Shown: piece after piece, positions 35,566 through 43,624 of the stretch | Numbering within the stretch: the stretch's first letter is position 1 | How the letters are laid out: each line of letters starts with the position of its first letter | Assembly: GCA_000488855.1 (NCBI GenBank) | Contig: KI535271.1 | Location: forward strand, 1-43,655 | Length of the DNA: 43,655 nucleotides | Origin: Eubacterium brachy ATCC 33089 | Lineage (GTDB): Bacteria > Bacillota > Clostridia > Peptostreptococcales > Anaerovoracaceae | Direction: 5' to 3' | Made by a program: the position numbers and the translations under genes | The notes under the pieces: model-generated | The model's database searches: none | The model's input: only the letters and a program-made list of their open reading frames with translations | Told to the model about the DNA's origin: nothing

Positions 35566-36120
35566 ATGCATTATAAGATGAATATTGCAGGACTCGACAG
35601 AGAGTTAAAGTTGTTTCCTGTAAATGAAAATTTGCAAATTGCAGCTTTTGTAATTTTGAGTGATGTGGAGATTACTGAAGCGGCTGCGAGAGAACTTTTA
35701 GCGAAAGCTCCGGAATTTGACATACTGATGACTGCAGAGGCGAAAAGTATACCTCTCATATACGAAATGGCGAAGCAATCGGGAATGAACAACTACATCG
35801 TAGCCAGAAAAGGTCTGAAAGTATACATGGAAAATCCCATTTCAGATAAGGTGGACTCAATTACAACGCAGCACACTCAGACTTTGTATTTGGGTCAGAA
35901 TGAAAAAAATTTGATAAAGGGAAAGAGAGTGCTTATTGTAGATGATGTTATAAGTACGGGAGAGTCCCTAAAGGCACTCGAGAGATTGGTTGCCAAGGCG
36001 GAAGGAATTGTCGCGGGTAAAATGGCTATTTTAGGCGAAGGAGATGCAATCGGTAGAGATGATATAATCGTCTTGAATCAGCTGCCGGTATTCGATGAGG
36101 ACGGCAATGTAATCAAATAA
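35566..36120 (+). CDS. Purine-type phosphoribosyltransferase
   Basis: A 184-residue type I phosphoribosyltransferase. The PRPP-binding motif VLIVDDVISTGES lies near residues 122-134, and the N-terminal half has the flexible-hood region with KGLKVYMENP. It should attach PRPP to a base; operon linkage with the purine permease points to adenine, guanine or hypoxanthine. It resembles apt/xpt-like proteins but the exact substrate is not certain. AAGGGGAT lies just before the ATG. It is the second gene of a two-gene salvage operon ended by a clean terminator. Confidence 0.85.
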   Translation: MHYKMNIAGLDRELKLFPVNENLQIAAFVILSDVEITEAAARELLAKAPEFDILMTAEAKSIPLIYEMAKQSGMNNYIVARKGLKVYMENPISDKVDSITTQHTQTLYLGQNEKNLIKGKRVLIVDDVISTGESLKALERLVAKAEGIVAGKMAILGEGDAIGRDDIIVLNQLPVFDEDGNVIK

Positions 36121-36159
36121 TGCAAATCTGAAAAATCAAAGAACGTAATATATGTTTAT

Positions 36160-36196
36160 ACCTGCTATCTCAATGTTTGAGATAGCAGGTGTTTTT
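36160..36196 (+). terminator. Terminator of the purine salvage operon
   Basis: ACCTGCTATCTCAA (36160-36173) pairs exactly with TTGAGATAGCAGGT (36177-36190) around TGT, followed by GTTTTT. Confidence 0.92.
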
Positions 36197-36228
36197 ACGG
36201 CCATATTCAAATGAGAAAGTGTTTGATA

Positions 36229-36257
36229 TTGACACGTTATATTATAGGCTTTATAAA
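36229..36257 (+). promoter_or_regulatory. Promoter ahead of the SemiSWEET pseudogene
   Basis: TTGACA (36229-36234) and TATAAA (36252-36257) are 17 bases apart. About 100 bases of leader follow, in which no supported gene is seen. Confidence 0.6.
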
Positions 36258-36362
36258 TTAAAAAAGAGAGAAAAGATGTTGTTATTATTCAAGAGGTGGA
36301 ATATAATATAAAACGATATTGGAGAAAAGGATATGCTGTAGAGTTTGTTCCTTTAGGGATCA

Positions 36363-36651
36363 TTGTTGGTTCTTGTAGAAAGAAGGTCAATTATAAATCA
36401 GAAAACGCTTAAAATATTAGGATGGATAGCGACATGCACCGCTATGCTCATGTATATATCATATTTTCCACAGATAATTGATAACATACATGGGAATAAA
36501 AGTGGTTTCTTGCAACCGATGGTTGCGACAATAAATTGCATTTTATGGGTTAGCTATGAATTTTTCAAAGAGAAAAAAAGATTGGCCTTTCGTGGTAGCT
36601 AATTTACCCGGCGTAATATTTGGAGCTTTCGCTACAATTACTGATTTCTAG
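36363..36651 (+). pseudogene. Broken SemiSWEET (PQ-loop) sugar transporter gene
   Basis: The frame encodes the SemiSWEET pattern KILGWIATCTAMLMYISYFPQI, then MVATINCILWVSYEFFKEKK, then drifts into nonsense. The missing part, DWPFVVANLPGVIFGAFATIT, is intact one frame over and ends at a TAG at 36649-36651. The shift falls in a run of seven A at 36573-36579; six A would restore the protein. The expected start is also damaged: AGAAGG (36381-36386) stands six bases before ATA (36393), where homologues have ATG followed by Asn. Only TTG codons (36363, 36366) remain upstream. Two lesions suggest a pseudogene, though a sequencing error or slippage at the A run could explain the shift. Confidence 0.75.
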
Positions 36652-36730
36652 AAAGTTTAGGAAACTCAGTCTACTTTATTACTATAAAACTAGTTATTAA
36701 AAACTGTAGAAATAGTTCTTTAAGTAGTAT

Positions 36731-36750
36731 AGACATTATGTGTCTTTTTT
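36731..36750 (+). terminator. Weak terminator after the SemiSWEET gene
   Basis: AGACA (36731-36735) and TGTCT (36741-36745) form a short stem followed by five T. The stem is only five pairs, so function is uncertain. Confidence 0.45.
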
Positions 36751-36856
36751 CGTAAATATAAATGGCCCAAATTGTAGGGTAAATATCGACATTTAAAATT
36801 GAGATTTATTTTTTACAATGAGTTGCGAATAAAATCAAATACGGGAGATAATAATT

Positions 36857-37447
36857 ATGAATGCATTTATTTTAGTGGCAATAAAATTATTAATTGGATT
36901 TTTGGCTTTGATAACCATAATAAACATATCAGGGAAGGGGAATTTATCTCCATCATCTGCCAGTGATCAAGTACAAAATTATGTGCTGGGAGGTATTATT
37001 GGAGGTGTGATTTACAACAATAATGTTAGAGTATTGGACTACATTGGTATCTTGTGCATATGGTGTATCCTGGTATTGACTTTAAAATGGATAAAAAAGC
37101 ATAATGTAAAAGCAAAGCAGTTGATAGATGGTAAAGCATTAATAATTATTGATAATGGCAAAATTAACATTGGTAATTGTAAAAAAGTTGGTTTATCTGC
37201 CCATGATGTATCTTTTAAACTTCGAACAAATAATGTTTACTCAGTAAAGGAAGTAAAAAGAGCTGTGGTGGAGCAAAATGGTCAATTGATTATTATACAG
37301 CATGGAGAAGAAAATCCAAAGTTTCCACTGATAACAGATGGGCATTTGCAAACGGATATTTTAGCAGTAATTGGCAAAGATGAACAATGGCTCTTAAAAG
37401 AGATGGAGAAACAGAGATTGAGTAAATACAGTGAGGTCTTTTTGTGA
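36857..37447 (+). CDS. YetF-like DUF421 membrane protein
   Basis: A 196-residue DUF421 family protein. Three membrane segments occupy roughly the first 80 residues. A conserved cytoplasmic domain follows, with KWIKKHNVKAKQLIDGKALIIIDNGKIN and a YSVKEVKRAVVEQNGQL segment typical of the family. The biochemical role is unknown; Bacillus members are linked to cell envelope and spore biology. GGGAGAT precedes the ATG by seven bases. It is a single gene closed by its own terminator. Confidence 0.85.
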   Translation: MNAFILVAIKLLIGFLALITIINISGKGNLSPSSASDQVQNYVLGGIIGGVIYNNNVRVLDYIGILCIWCILVLTLKWIKKHNVKAKQLIDGKALIIIDNGKINIGNCKKVGLSAHDVSFKLRTNNVYSVKEVKRAVVEQNGQLIIIQHGEENPKFPLITDGHLQTDILAVIGKDEQWLLKEMEKQRLSKYSEVFL

Positions 37448-37525
37448 GAATATGTTGATAGTAAACTTATGTTTACAGCTTATCGTTAAATTCAAAGTCT
37501 TGATGCGAATTCAAAGCGAGTGAAA

Positions 37526-37566
37526 ACACCTGTAATCTCAAAGCTTGAGATAGGGGGTGTTTTTTA
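37526..37566 (+). terminator. Terminator of the DUF421 gene
   Basis: An inner stem ATCTCAA/TTGAGAT (37535-37551) and an outer CACC/GGTG pair flank mismatched bases, followed by six T or more (37560-37565). The inner stem repeats the core of the terminator at 36160-36196. Confidence 0.75.
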
Positions 37567-37603
37567 GTGGGAAAAGTTTTGACGATTTTTTATCGGAGAG
37601 CTC

Positions 37604-37632
37604 TTGTTATATATAACTAACTGATGTATAAT
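37604..37632 (+). promoter_or_regulatory. Promoter of the tetR-ECF transporter operon
   Basis: TTGTTA (37604-37609) and TATAAT (37627-37632) are 17 bases apart and directly precede the tandem repeats at 37633. Confidence 0.7.
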
Positions 37633-37670
37633 CGATAATAGAATTATCGATAATAGAATTATTGATAATC
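37633..37670 (+). promoter_or_regulatory. Tandem palindromic operator, likely bound by the TetR regulator
   Basis: The unit CGATAATAGAATTAT occurs twice in direct tandem (37633-37647, 37648-37662), followed by the partial copy TGATAATC. Each unit is itself nearly palindromic (CGATAAT-AGA-ATTATCG across the junction). The array starts right after the -10 box, covers the transcription start and lies just before the tetR gene, a classic autoregulation layout. Binding by that protein is inference. Confidence 0.65.
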
Positions 37671-37707
37671 GCATTAGAAATATATTTTGCTTAATGGAGG
37701 AATATGC

Positions 37708-38328
37708 ATGGCTAATAAAAATCATGAATTGGATAAACCTATAATTGAAGCTGCTAAGGCGGAATTTTTGAAAAACGGGTTTCAATCTACATCGATCAAT
37801 AATATAGCAAAAAGAGCAGGGGTTACAACTGGAGCTATATATACGAGATATAAGGGAAAAGATGAACTTTTTCATAGCTTGATTGAAGGGTTTTTACAAA
37901 GTTTGAATAGTGAAAGAGAAGATAATGGAGAAGCATATAGAGAGTATTGTACGGATAAAAATTTTGATAATTTTTTAAACAGCATAGAGAAGGAAATTTC
38001 TGGACATATAGATATTCTATTTGAATATTATGATGAGTGCAAACTTTTGTTATGTTGCAGTAAAGGCAGCTCAACCGAGACGCTGTTCGGTGAAATGATG
38101 AAAAACAAGATATCTGAAACGAAAGCATTTATCAAAAAAAATATTGCTTCGGATATCAGTGAGATGAAGTTGGATTTTGTGGAATTGTTGATGAATCAGC
38201 AGTTTAACGTATACTCTTTAATAATCGAAAAAGGATATAGCAAAGATGAGACCATCGAATACATAAAATTGTTAGGTGAGTTTATTGGAGCAGGTTGGGA
38301 AAAGATTTTGAAAGATTTTATAAAATAA
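37708..38328 (+). CDS. TetR/AcrR family transcriptional regulator
   Basis: A 206-residue repressor. The N-terminal helix-turn-helix (about residues 25-46) reads TSINNIAKRAGVTTGAIYTRYKGKDELF, the family signature. The C-terminal ligand domain is diverged, with two adjacent Cys (LLCCSKGS). The start ATG 37708 follows TGGAGGA by six bases; an in-frame upstream extension has no site. The downstream ECF gene starts 12 bases past the stop, so the regulator is the first gene of the operon and probably controls it together with itself through the tandem operator. Ligand unknown, perhaps the transported compound. Confidence 0.9.
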   Translation: MANKNHELDKPIIEAAKAEFLKNGFQSTSINNIAKRAGVTTGAIYTRYKGKDELFHSLIEGFLQSLNSEREDNGEAYREYCTDKNFDNFLNSIEKEISGHIDILFEYYDECKLLLCCSKGSSTETLFGEMMKNKISETKAFIKKNIASDISEMKLDFVELLMNQQFNVYSLIIEKGYSKDETIEYIKLLGEFIGAGWEKILKDFIK

Positions 38329-38339
38329 GGATTGAACTC

Positions 38340-40514
38340 ATGTGCGAACTGTATGAGATGTATGAAAATATTTTAGATTTTAAAATTGATTTTTCTTATG
38401 AATTAAATAGAAAAAAAGCGTTGAATAATGTGACGGGTAGCATATCAAGAGGGAAATGCGTAGTTCTCTGTGGGGAAAGTGGCTCCGGGAAATCGACATT
38501 GCTTAAATGTTTAAATCATTTGATTCCTGAATTTTATGAAGGAGTATTTGACGGGTACATATCAGTAAATGCCGAGGATATAGGGAAGAAAAATATTGGA
38601 GAAGTCGGTGAGATGATTTCATCGGTCTTTCAGGATCCGAGAAGCCAATTTTTTACGATGGAAAGTGAGACGGAAGTTGCCTTTGGACTTGAAAATAAAG
38701 GACTGCCTCCAGAAGCAATAAGGAAGAGGACAAAAGAAGCTTTTTCAAAATTCGGATTGGAATATTTGGAGCATAGAGAAGTATTTAAACTTTCCAGCGG
38801 AGAACGGCAGCTGATAGCAATTATGGCATCGTGGGCTATGGACACAGATATTATTTTACTGGATGAACCGACTGCAAATTTAGATTATTTGGCAATAGAA
38901 AAGCTGCGAGAGATTCTGTTGCTGCTTAAAGAAGAAGGAAAAACTTTGATAATAAGCGAACATAGGCTGTATTATCTCCGTGAGCTGGCAGATGAATTTT
39001 GGCTCATGAAAGATGGAGCTATACATAAAAAATATGAGCGAAATAAATTTTTGACACTGTCTAAAGAGGAATTGAATAGTTTGTCCTTAAGAGTCGCCGA
39101 TTTGAGGCAGATACAAATACAAGAAGAACCGATTGATATAGGAAAGGATAAATTGGAAATAAGGAAATTGTCTTTTGGATATAAGAAACAAAAAATTTTA
39201 AAGGATTTATCCTTAACGGCTTATTCAGGAGAGGTTAACTGTTTCATCGGGAAGAACGGTTCCGGCAAAACAACTCTGGGAAAATGCATATCAGGATTAC
39301 TTAGGTCTCAAAGTGGAAGCATACTCCTAAATGGAGAAGAGATGTCATATAAGGAATTATCGCAAAAAAGTCTGTTTATCATGCAGGAAGCCGAATTTCA
39401 ATTTTTCACAAATTCAGTATTGTTGGAACTGAAATATGGTGCAAATCCATCGAAACATGTGGAAATAGAGCCGCTGCTTAAGCGATTTAATATGTGGGAG
39501 CACAGGAATAGACATCCTTTTTCTCTCTCCGGAGGACAAATGCAGAAATTGACTTTAATGATGGCATATCTTTCAGATAAGCAAGTAATTGTTTTAGATG
39601 AACCGACATCGGGAATGGACAGAAAGAGTTTGGATACCATAGTAGAACTGATAAAGGATATGAAGAAACAAAAGATAGTGCTGGTCATAAGCCACGATTT
39701 AGAATTCATAGCTGCAGTTTCAAATAAATGCTTAGAGATCGGTGATGGCTTCATACAACAGATTTGTGAGATGAACAGCAATGAAAGCATAGAAAATATT
39801 GCGGAGATATTTGAGATAGACCGTTGTGCAAATAGGAGGACTTCAGAAAAAGTTAAAAGGATTCCGGATCCGAGAACAAATCTGATGTTCGCACTCCTCT
39901 GCATGATCGCAGTGGGAATAGATGACAAGCGACTGATTTTTGAATATAATCTGATGGCACTTCTGTTTTCAATTGTAAATAGAAGATATAAAAGTTTCAC
40001 AGCAGCTTTGATAACAATGGGCGTTATTTATGGAATGGAAATCATACTTCCTTGTGGAATCACCACGTTTATGGCAAATTTATTACCTAGATTTATCCTT
40101 TTATTTTTGCTGTTTCCCATCATTCTCGGAGGTCGTGGAGCGACAAATATGCTTGCAGGATTGAGAAAAATCGGAGTTCCTGAAAGAATATTATTGATTT
40201 TTTCCGTTTCGTTCAGATTTTTTCCGGTACTTCAAAATGACTTTAATTTGTCGAGACAGGTTCTTAAAAACAGGGGAAACAGTAAGTATAAAAATGTGGT
40301 ACAAAAAAAGATCGCATACGTGGAAGCGCTTATTGTTTCCTTGGTCTTCAGAGTTATAAGAATCGGAGAAACATTGTCAGCTTCAGCTGAAACAAGGGGA
40401 ATAGGATTAAAACATAAGAAAACTTCCTATATCTCTTTACGGTTTAACCCATGGGATTATATATTGATGATAGGTATGATTTCAATCTTGATAATAAATA
40501 TTTTAAAAAAATAG
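38340..40514 (+). CDS. Fused ECF transporter module: two ATPase domains plus EcfT
   Basis: A 724-residue single polypeptide. The first ATPase domain has GESGSGKST near residue 40, signature LSSGERQL and Walker B IILLDEPTANLD. The second has GKNGSGKTT near 303, signature LSGGQMQK and VIVLDEPTSGMD. From about residue 515 on follows an EcfT-like membrane domain with several hydrophobic segments and two coupling motifs, LKNRG and SASAETRGIG (near 682). Normally EcfA, EcfA' and EcfT are two or three proteins. The whole energy-coupling module is therefore one chain. ATG 38340 is chosen because TAAGGA lies eight bases upstream; the frame opens earlier inside tetR. The S component follows after 12 bases. 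Confidence 0.88.
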   Translation: MCELYEMYENILDFKIDFSYELNRKKALNNVTGSISRGKCVVLCGESGSGKSTLLKCLNHLIPEFYEGVFDGYISVNAEDIGKKNIGEVGEMISSVFQDPRSQFFTMESETEVAFGLENKGLPPEAIRKRTKEAFSKFGLEYLEHREVFKLSSGERQLIAIMASWAMDTDIILLDEPTANLDYLAIEKLREILLLLKEEGKTLIISEHRLYYLRELADEFWLMKDGAIHKKYERNKFLTLSKEELNSLSLRVADLRQIQIQEEPIDIGKDKLEIRKLSFGYKKQKILKDLSLTAYSGEVNCFIGKNGSGKTTLGKCISGLLRSQSGSILLNGEEMSYKELSQKSLFIMQEAEFQFFTNSVLLELKYGANPSKHVEIEPLLKRFNMWEHRNRHPFSLSGGQMQKLTLMMAYLSDKQVIVLDEPTSGMDRKSLDTIVELIKDMKKQKIVLVISHDLEFIAAVSNKCLEIGDGFIQQICEMNSNESIENIAEIFEIDRCANRRTSEKVKRIPDPRTNLMFALLCMIAVGIDDKRLIFEYNLMALLFSIVNRRYKSFTAALITMGVIYGMEIILPCGITTFMANLLPRFILLFLLFPIILGGRGATNMLAGLRKIGVPERILLIFSVSFRFFPVLQNDFNLSRQVLKNRGNSKYKNVVQKKIAYVEALIVSLVFRVIRIGETLSASAETRGIGLKHKKTSYISLRFNPWDYILMIGMISILIINILKK

Positions 40515-40526
40515 GGAGGATTAAAG

Positions 40527-41108
40527 ATGAACAAAAGCAGATTAAAAGTTAAGGATATTATCACAGTAACATTGTTGTCATTGTGCAACATTTTGATATT
40601 TGCATTAGGGACGCTCATGTATGTAACACCGATTACCATACTTCTGACTCCTGTACTCTATTCATTGTTGCAAGGTATAGTTTTCTTTGTTATTGGCGTA
40701 AAGGTGCAAAAAAAGGGGGCATTTTTCATATATTCTCTAATTCAAGGTGTCATAGCCTTCTATCCGCCATATATACTGATGTTCATAATTTCAGGGATAA
40801 TAGCTGAATTGCTGTTATACAAAAATGGTTACGGAAATTTGAAATACATCGGAATCGGTTATGTAATTCAGCAAGCCTTGGCATCTATAGGAAGCGTAAT
40901 TTATCCATATACCATAGCTTTGAACAAAACCTTGGGAAGCATGAACGAAAAAGAATTGGTGTCTAAGATTACCAGGGCAGGTAAGATGATTTCCTCTTGG
41001 GGATCGTTTATTTTATTCATTTTGGTTATAGTATCCGCGATTATAGGTGCTTATATAGGAAGTAAAGTCGTAAGGAAACATATTTTGGCAAAGCAGGCTC
41101 AATCATAG
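40527..41108 (+). CDS. ECF transporter S component, Trep_Strep/MptD type
   Basis: A 193-residue membrane protein with five to six hydrophobic segments and a short basic C-terminus. Its start (KVKDIITVTLLSLCNILIFALG) and overall pattern match the Trep_Strep (TIGR02185-like) S components, whose substrate is not established. GGGAGGAT precedes the ATG. It directly follows the fused A-A-T gene and provides the substrate-binding subunit that module lacks, so the operon is tetR, energy module, S component. Confidence 0.82.
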   Translation: MNKSRLKVKDIITVTLLSLCNILIFALGTLMYVTPITILLTPVLYSLLQGIVFFVIGVKVQKKGAFFIYSLIQGVIAFYPPYILMFIISGIIAELLLYKNGYGNLKYIGIGYVIQQALASIGSVIYPYTIALNKTLGSMNEKELVSKITRAGKMISSWGSFILFILVIVSAIIGAYIGSKVVRKHILAKQAQS

Positions 41109-41170
41109 GGAAGTCATGAAAAAAGAGAAAGAGCTGCTCCGTGGGAATTTAAGTGAGGCTGTCTGAACTA

Positions 41171-41210
41171 AAAAAACGGCAAGTTGAAAGCCATAGCCTA
41201 CAACTTGCCG
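41171..41210 (-). terminator. Minus-strand terminator after the 41345-41791 gene
   Basis: CGGCAAGTTG (41177-41186) pairs exactly with CAACTTGCCG (41201-41210). On the minus strand it is followed by seven T. On the plus strand there is no T tail. Confidence 0.75.
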
Positions 41211-41290
41211 AAATAATTACATATGAATTTTGTGACTGTGAAATTTTTTCTGAAAATAATACCTTCTATGGTATTTGAGTAATATTGTTT

Positions 41291-41307
41291 GATCGATGCG
41301 ATCGATC
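41291..41307. repeat. Short perfect inverted repeat rich in GATC/ATCGAT
   Basis: GATCGAT (41291-41297) and ATCGATC (41301-41307) form a perfect palindrome with a GCG spacer, downstream of the small minus-strand gene. Function unknown. Confidence 0.4.
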
Positions 41308-41344
41308 GTAATAAGTGATTTTATAACAGCGTAAAAAACTTCTT

Positions 41345-41791
41345 TTAAAACTCCTCTTCATCATCAAAACAATATTCCATATCACCACTATTCCAAATAT
41401 ACATAATAGTTGATACAGGATTTTTTCTCTCTTCCCACAGCCAACCTGTATAAGTGATAGTGTTGCCAAAATATCCTTCGGTGATAATCTCAAATTCTGA
41501 ATTGTGGTATTTATCCATAAACTCCTTCATACTTATAGCTTTGCCATTGAAATATCCTTCACCTAATATTTTATTAAAAATTAAAACACTACATAAATCT
41601 AAATCACAACCATGAAAACAGATTTCGCCTAAATAGGCTTTTTCTTCATTGCTTGTATATTGAAATAGTTTGTGAACTTTCAATGTCAATATTTTATTAT
41701 GCAATTTTATTTCATGTATTCTACTATCATGAAGACTGAAAGGAATATTACTATTTTTGTCATATTTAATTTTTTTGTAATTTCTCTTCAT
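41345..41791 (-). CDS. Unrecognised small acidic protein, possibly immunity-like
   Basis: A 148-residue soluble-looking protein with a basic start (MKRNYKKIKYDK) and an acidic end (CFDDEEEF). No signal peptide or membrane segment. The beta-rich pattern SLHDSRIHEIKLHNKILTLKV and an aromatic C-terminal stretch (TYTGWLWEE) resemble orphan immunity-type proteins, but I cannot assign a family. Base composition is more AT-rich than the flanking serA gene, which fits transfer. No toxin gene is beside it. It is a lone minus-strand gene with its own terminator at 41171-41210. A ribosome site is weak. Confidence 0.6.
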   Translation of the reverse strand: MKRNYKKIKYDKNSNIPFSLHDSRIHEIKLHNKILTLKVHKLFQYTSNEEKAYLGEICFHGCDLDLCSVLIFNKILGEGYFNGKAISMKEFMDKYHNSEFEIITEGYFGNTITYTGWLWEERKNPVSTIMYIWNSGDMEYCFDDEEEF

Positions 41792-41963
41792 TATTAACCT
41801 CTATTAAAAATTTGAATTTGTACAGTTAAATACATATTTTGTTTGCATCATGAATTGGTGGAACAATAAACAAGCAAACATCTATCTTCATGTTATCTCA
41901 AGTTGTAATGCCTTCTATTTAAGTTAATACATATATCCATTCAAAGAATGTGTTCGCAGGATA

Positions 41964-43133
41964 CTAACCCTTCAGTAAGCGTACCTTTACAATGTTTTTA
42001 TGAGAAATTATAGAATCAAATTCATTCTGGGTTAGATTGTCATTTTCTATGTCTATGAGAATTGATTTATGATGATTATTGGATTGAACTGACATGTTCA
42101 AAATTTTAATTGATGCCTCTTTCAATAAATTGACGATTTCATCAGAAGAGGTTTCTGCATCGGATTTTGCCAATATGGAAATTCTCTGCTTTCCGGCGGG
42201 TATCACACCGAGATTACAGGAAGGAAAGTTAACCGAATTGGTTATGTTGCCGTTTTCGATATAGTCCATGAGCTGTAACACAGCCATAGTAGCACAATTA
42301 TCTTCAGCTTCCTTTGTGGAAGCCCCAAGGTGAGGTATTAAAACTATATTGTCTTTGCCTACAGTGTTGTCGTTGGGAAAATCGCTGATGTATTTGGCGA
42401 CTTTACCCGTTTCAATAGCGGATAACAGATCCTCTTCGTCTACCAGCTTATCCCTTGAGAAGTTTAAGAGAATTGTCCCTTCTTTCATCTTGGCAAAAAG
42501 CTTCTTATTGACCATCTTAGCCGTCTTATCCGTCGCAGGCATATGCATGGTGACAAAATCGCTTTGACCGAGGAGGACATTTAAATCATCCGTTACCGTA
42601 ATACAGCTTGAGAGAGATAAGGCGGATTTTACACCGAAGAAAGGATCGTATCCTACCACGTTCATGCCCAGATTGACAGCAGCGTTGGCAACTAATACAC
42701 CTATGGAACCCAGTCCGATGACTCCCAGAGTTTTCCCCATAATCTCGCTGCCGGCGAACCGTCCCTTGCCCTTTTCGACTTCTTTAGAGACATTTTCAGA
42801 AAGCTCTGCAGCCCAGTTCATAGCGTAATTCAAATTTCTGGCACCGATGAGCATTCCCGCAATAACCAGCTCCTTCACCGCATTGGCATTAGCACCGGGG
42901 GTATTGAAAACTACGATTCCGTTTTCAGCACACCTGTCCAGAGGTATATTGTTAACTCCGGCACCCGCCCTTGCAATACCTAAAAGTTCATTTGAAAATT
43001 CCATCTCATGTAAATTTTGACTTCTCAGAAGTATTCCTACAGCCTGATCGACATCTTTGGAAATTTCATATTTATCATTTAATCTAGCCAATCCAACAGG
43101 TGAAATTTTGTTAAGAGTAGATATTTTGTACAT
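41964..43133 (-). CDS. serA: D-3-phosphoglycerate dehydrogenase
   Basis: A 389-residue NAD-dependent dehydrogenase for the first step of serine synthesis. The nucleotide-binding fold is GVIGLGSIGVLVAN. The catalytic Arg is in the family's N-terminal ARAGAGVNN stretch, with the Glu/His relay in SDFPND and LIPHLGAS. The region after about residue 310 looks like a C-terminal ACT-type regulatory domain (RISILAKSDAETSSDEI). The start at 43133 follows AAGGAGG by five bases and gives the usual MYKISTLNKISP; the frame extends further upstream without support. No T-box or serine-linked leader was seen. It is a single minus-strand gene with no clear terminator. Confidence 0.9.
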   Translation of the reverse strand: MYKISTLNKISPVGLARLNDKYEISKDVDQAVGILLRSQNLHEMEFSNELLGIARAGAGVNNIPLDRCAENGIVVFNTPGANANAVKELVIAGMLIGARNLNYAMNWAAELSENVSKEVEKGKGRFAGSEIMGKTLGVIGLGSIGVLVANAAVNLGMNVVGYDPFFGVKSALSLSSCITVTDDLNVLLGQSDFVTMHMPATDKTAKMVNKKLFAKMKEGTILLNFSRDKLVDEEDLLSAIETGKVAKYISDFPNDNTVGKDNIVLIPHLGASTKEAEDNCATMAVLQLMDYIENGNITNSVNFPSCNLGVIPAGKQRISILAKSDAETSSDEIVNLLKEASIKILNMSVQSNNHHKSILIDIENDNLTQNEFDSIISHKNIVKVRLLKG

Positions 43134-43449
43134 TTGATCCTCCTTAAATTCTTCTACTGTATAAAGTATATCACTTTCAGAAAAGGGAGTAAAGAAGCGG
43201 AATTTAAAGCGTAGATTGCGAAGAGTCAAAAGAAATTTCAAAGGTGAATTGCTCTAGAGCGCAAACAAAATTCAGGATCCGTATGGATTTATGACGGATT
43301 GTCAAAAAAGGATACCGCACTCTGTAGCGATAGTGTAAAATAATTGAGGAGTGTTTAAAGGAGATAAAATCAAGAAACCGGCACTTTGGGGATTTCGTCG
43401 AGCAAAAATTTCACAACAAAACTTGACACTATTCCATGCAGCCTGTGAC

Positions 43450-43478
43450 TTGACAAAAATCTCAATATAATATAATAT
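43450..43478 (+). promoter_or_regulatory. Strong promoter of the gene at the right edge
   Basis: TTGACA (43450-43455) is followed by overlapping TATAAT (43471-43476, 15-base spacer) and TAATAT (43473-43478, 17-base spacer). The leader from here to 43625 is about 140 bases. Confidence 0.7.
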
Positions 43479-43529
43479 TGAATAAGAATTAACTTTTTAT
43501 TGAAACCTTTAGCATTTTTACAAAGGCAT

Positions 43530-43565
43530 AAAACTAATGTTGAATTGTTGTTCGACATTAGTTTT
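43530..43565 (+). terminator. Leader hairpin, possible attenuator
   Basis: AAAACTAATGTTGAA (43530-43544) pairs over 15 positions, one a G-T wobble, with TTCGACATTAGTTTT (43551-43565). It lies between the promoter and the coding start of the right-edge gene, so it may attenuate transcription or end a short leader RNA. No T run follows beyond the TTTT inside the stem. Confidence 0.5.
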
Positions 43566-43624
43566 GTCGTTTGTATAGGGTGCAAAAGGTGATTTGTTTT
43601 TATTTAATATTTAAAGGAGTGAGT

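Noticed and set aside
37633-37670. Possible CRISPR-like or satellite repeat
   Set aside because: The copies are only 15 bases and directly abutting with no spacers. Position right after a -10 box and before tetR fits an operator.
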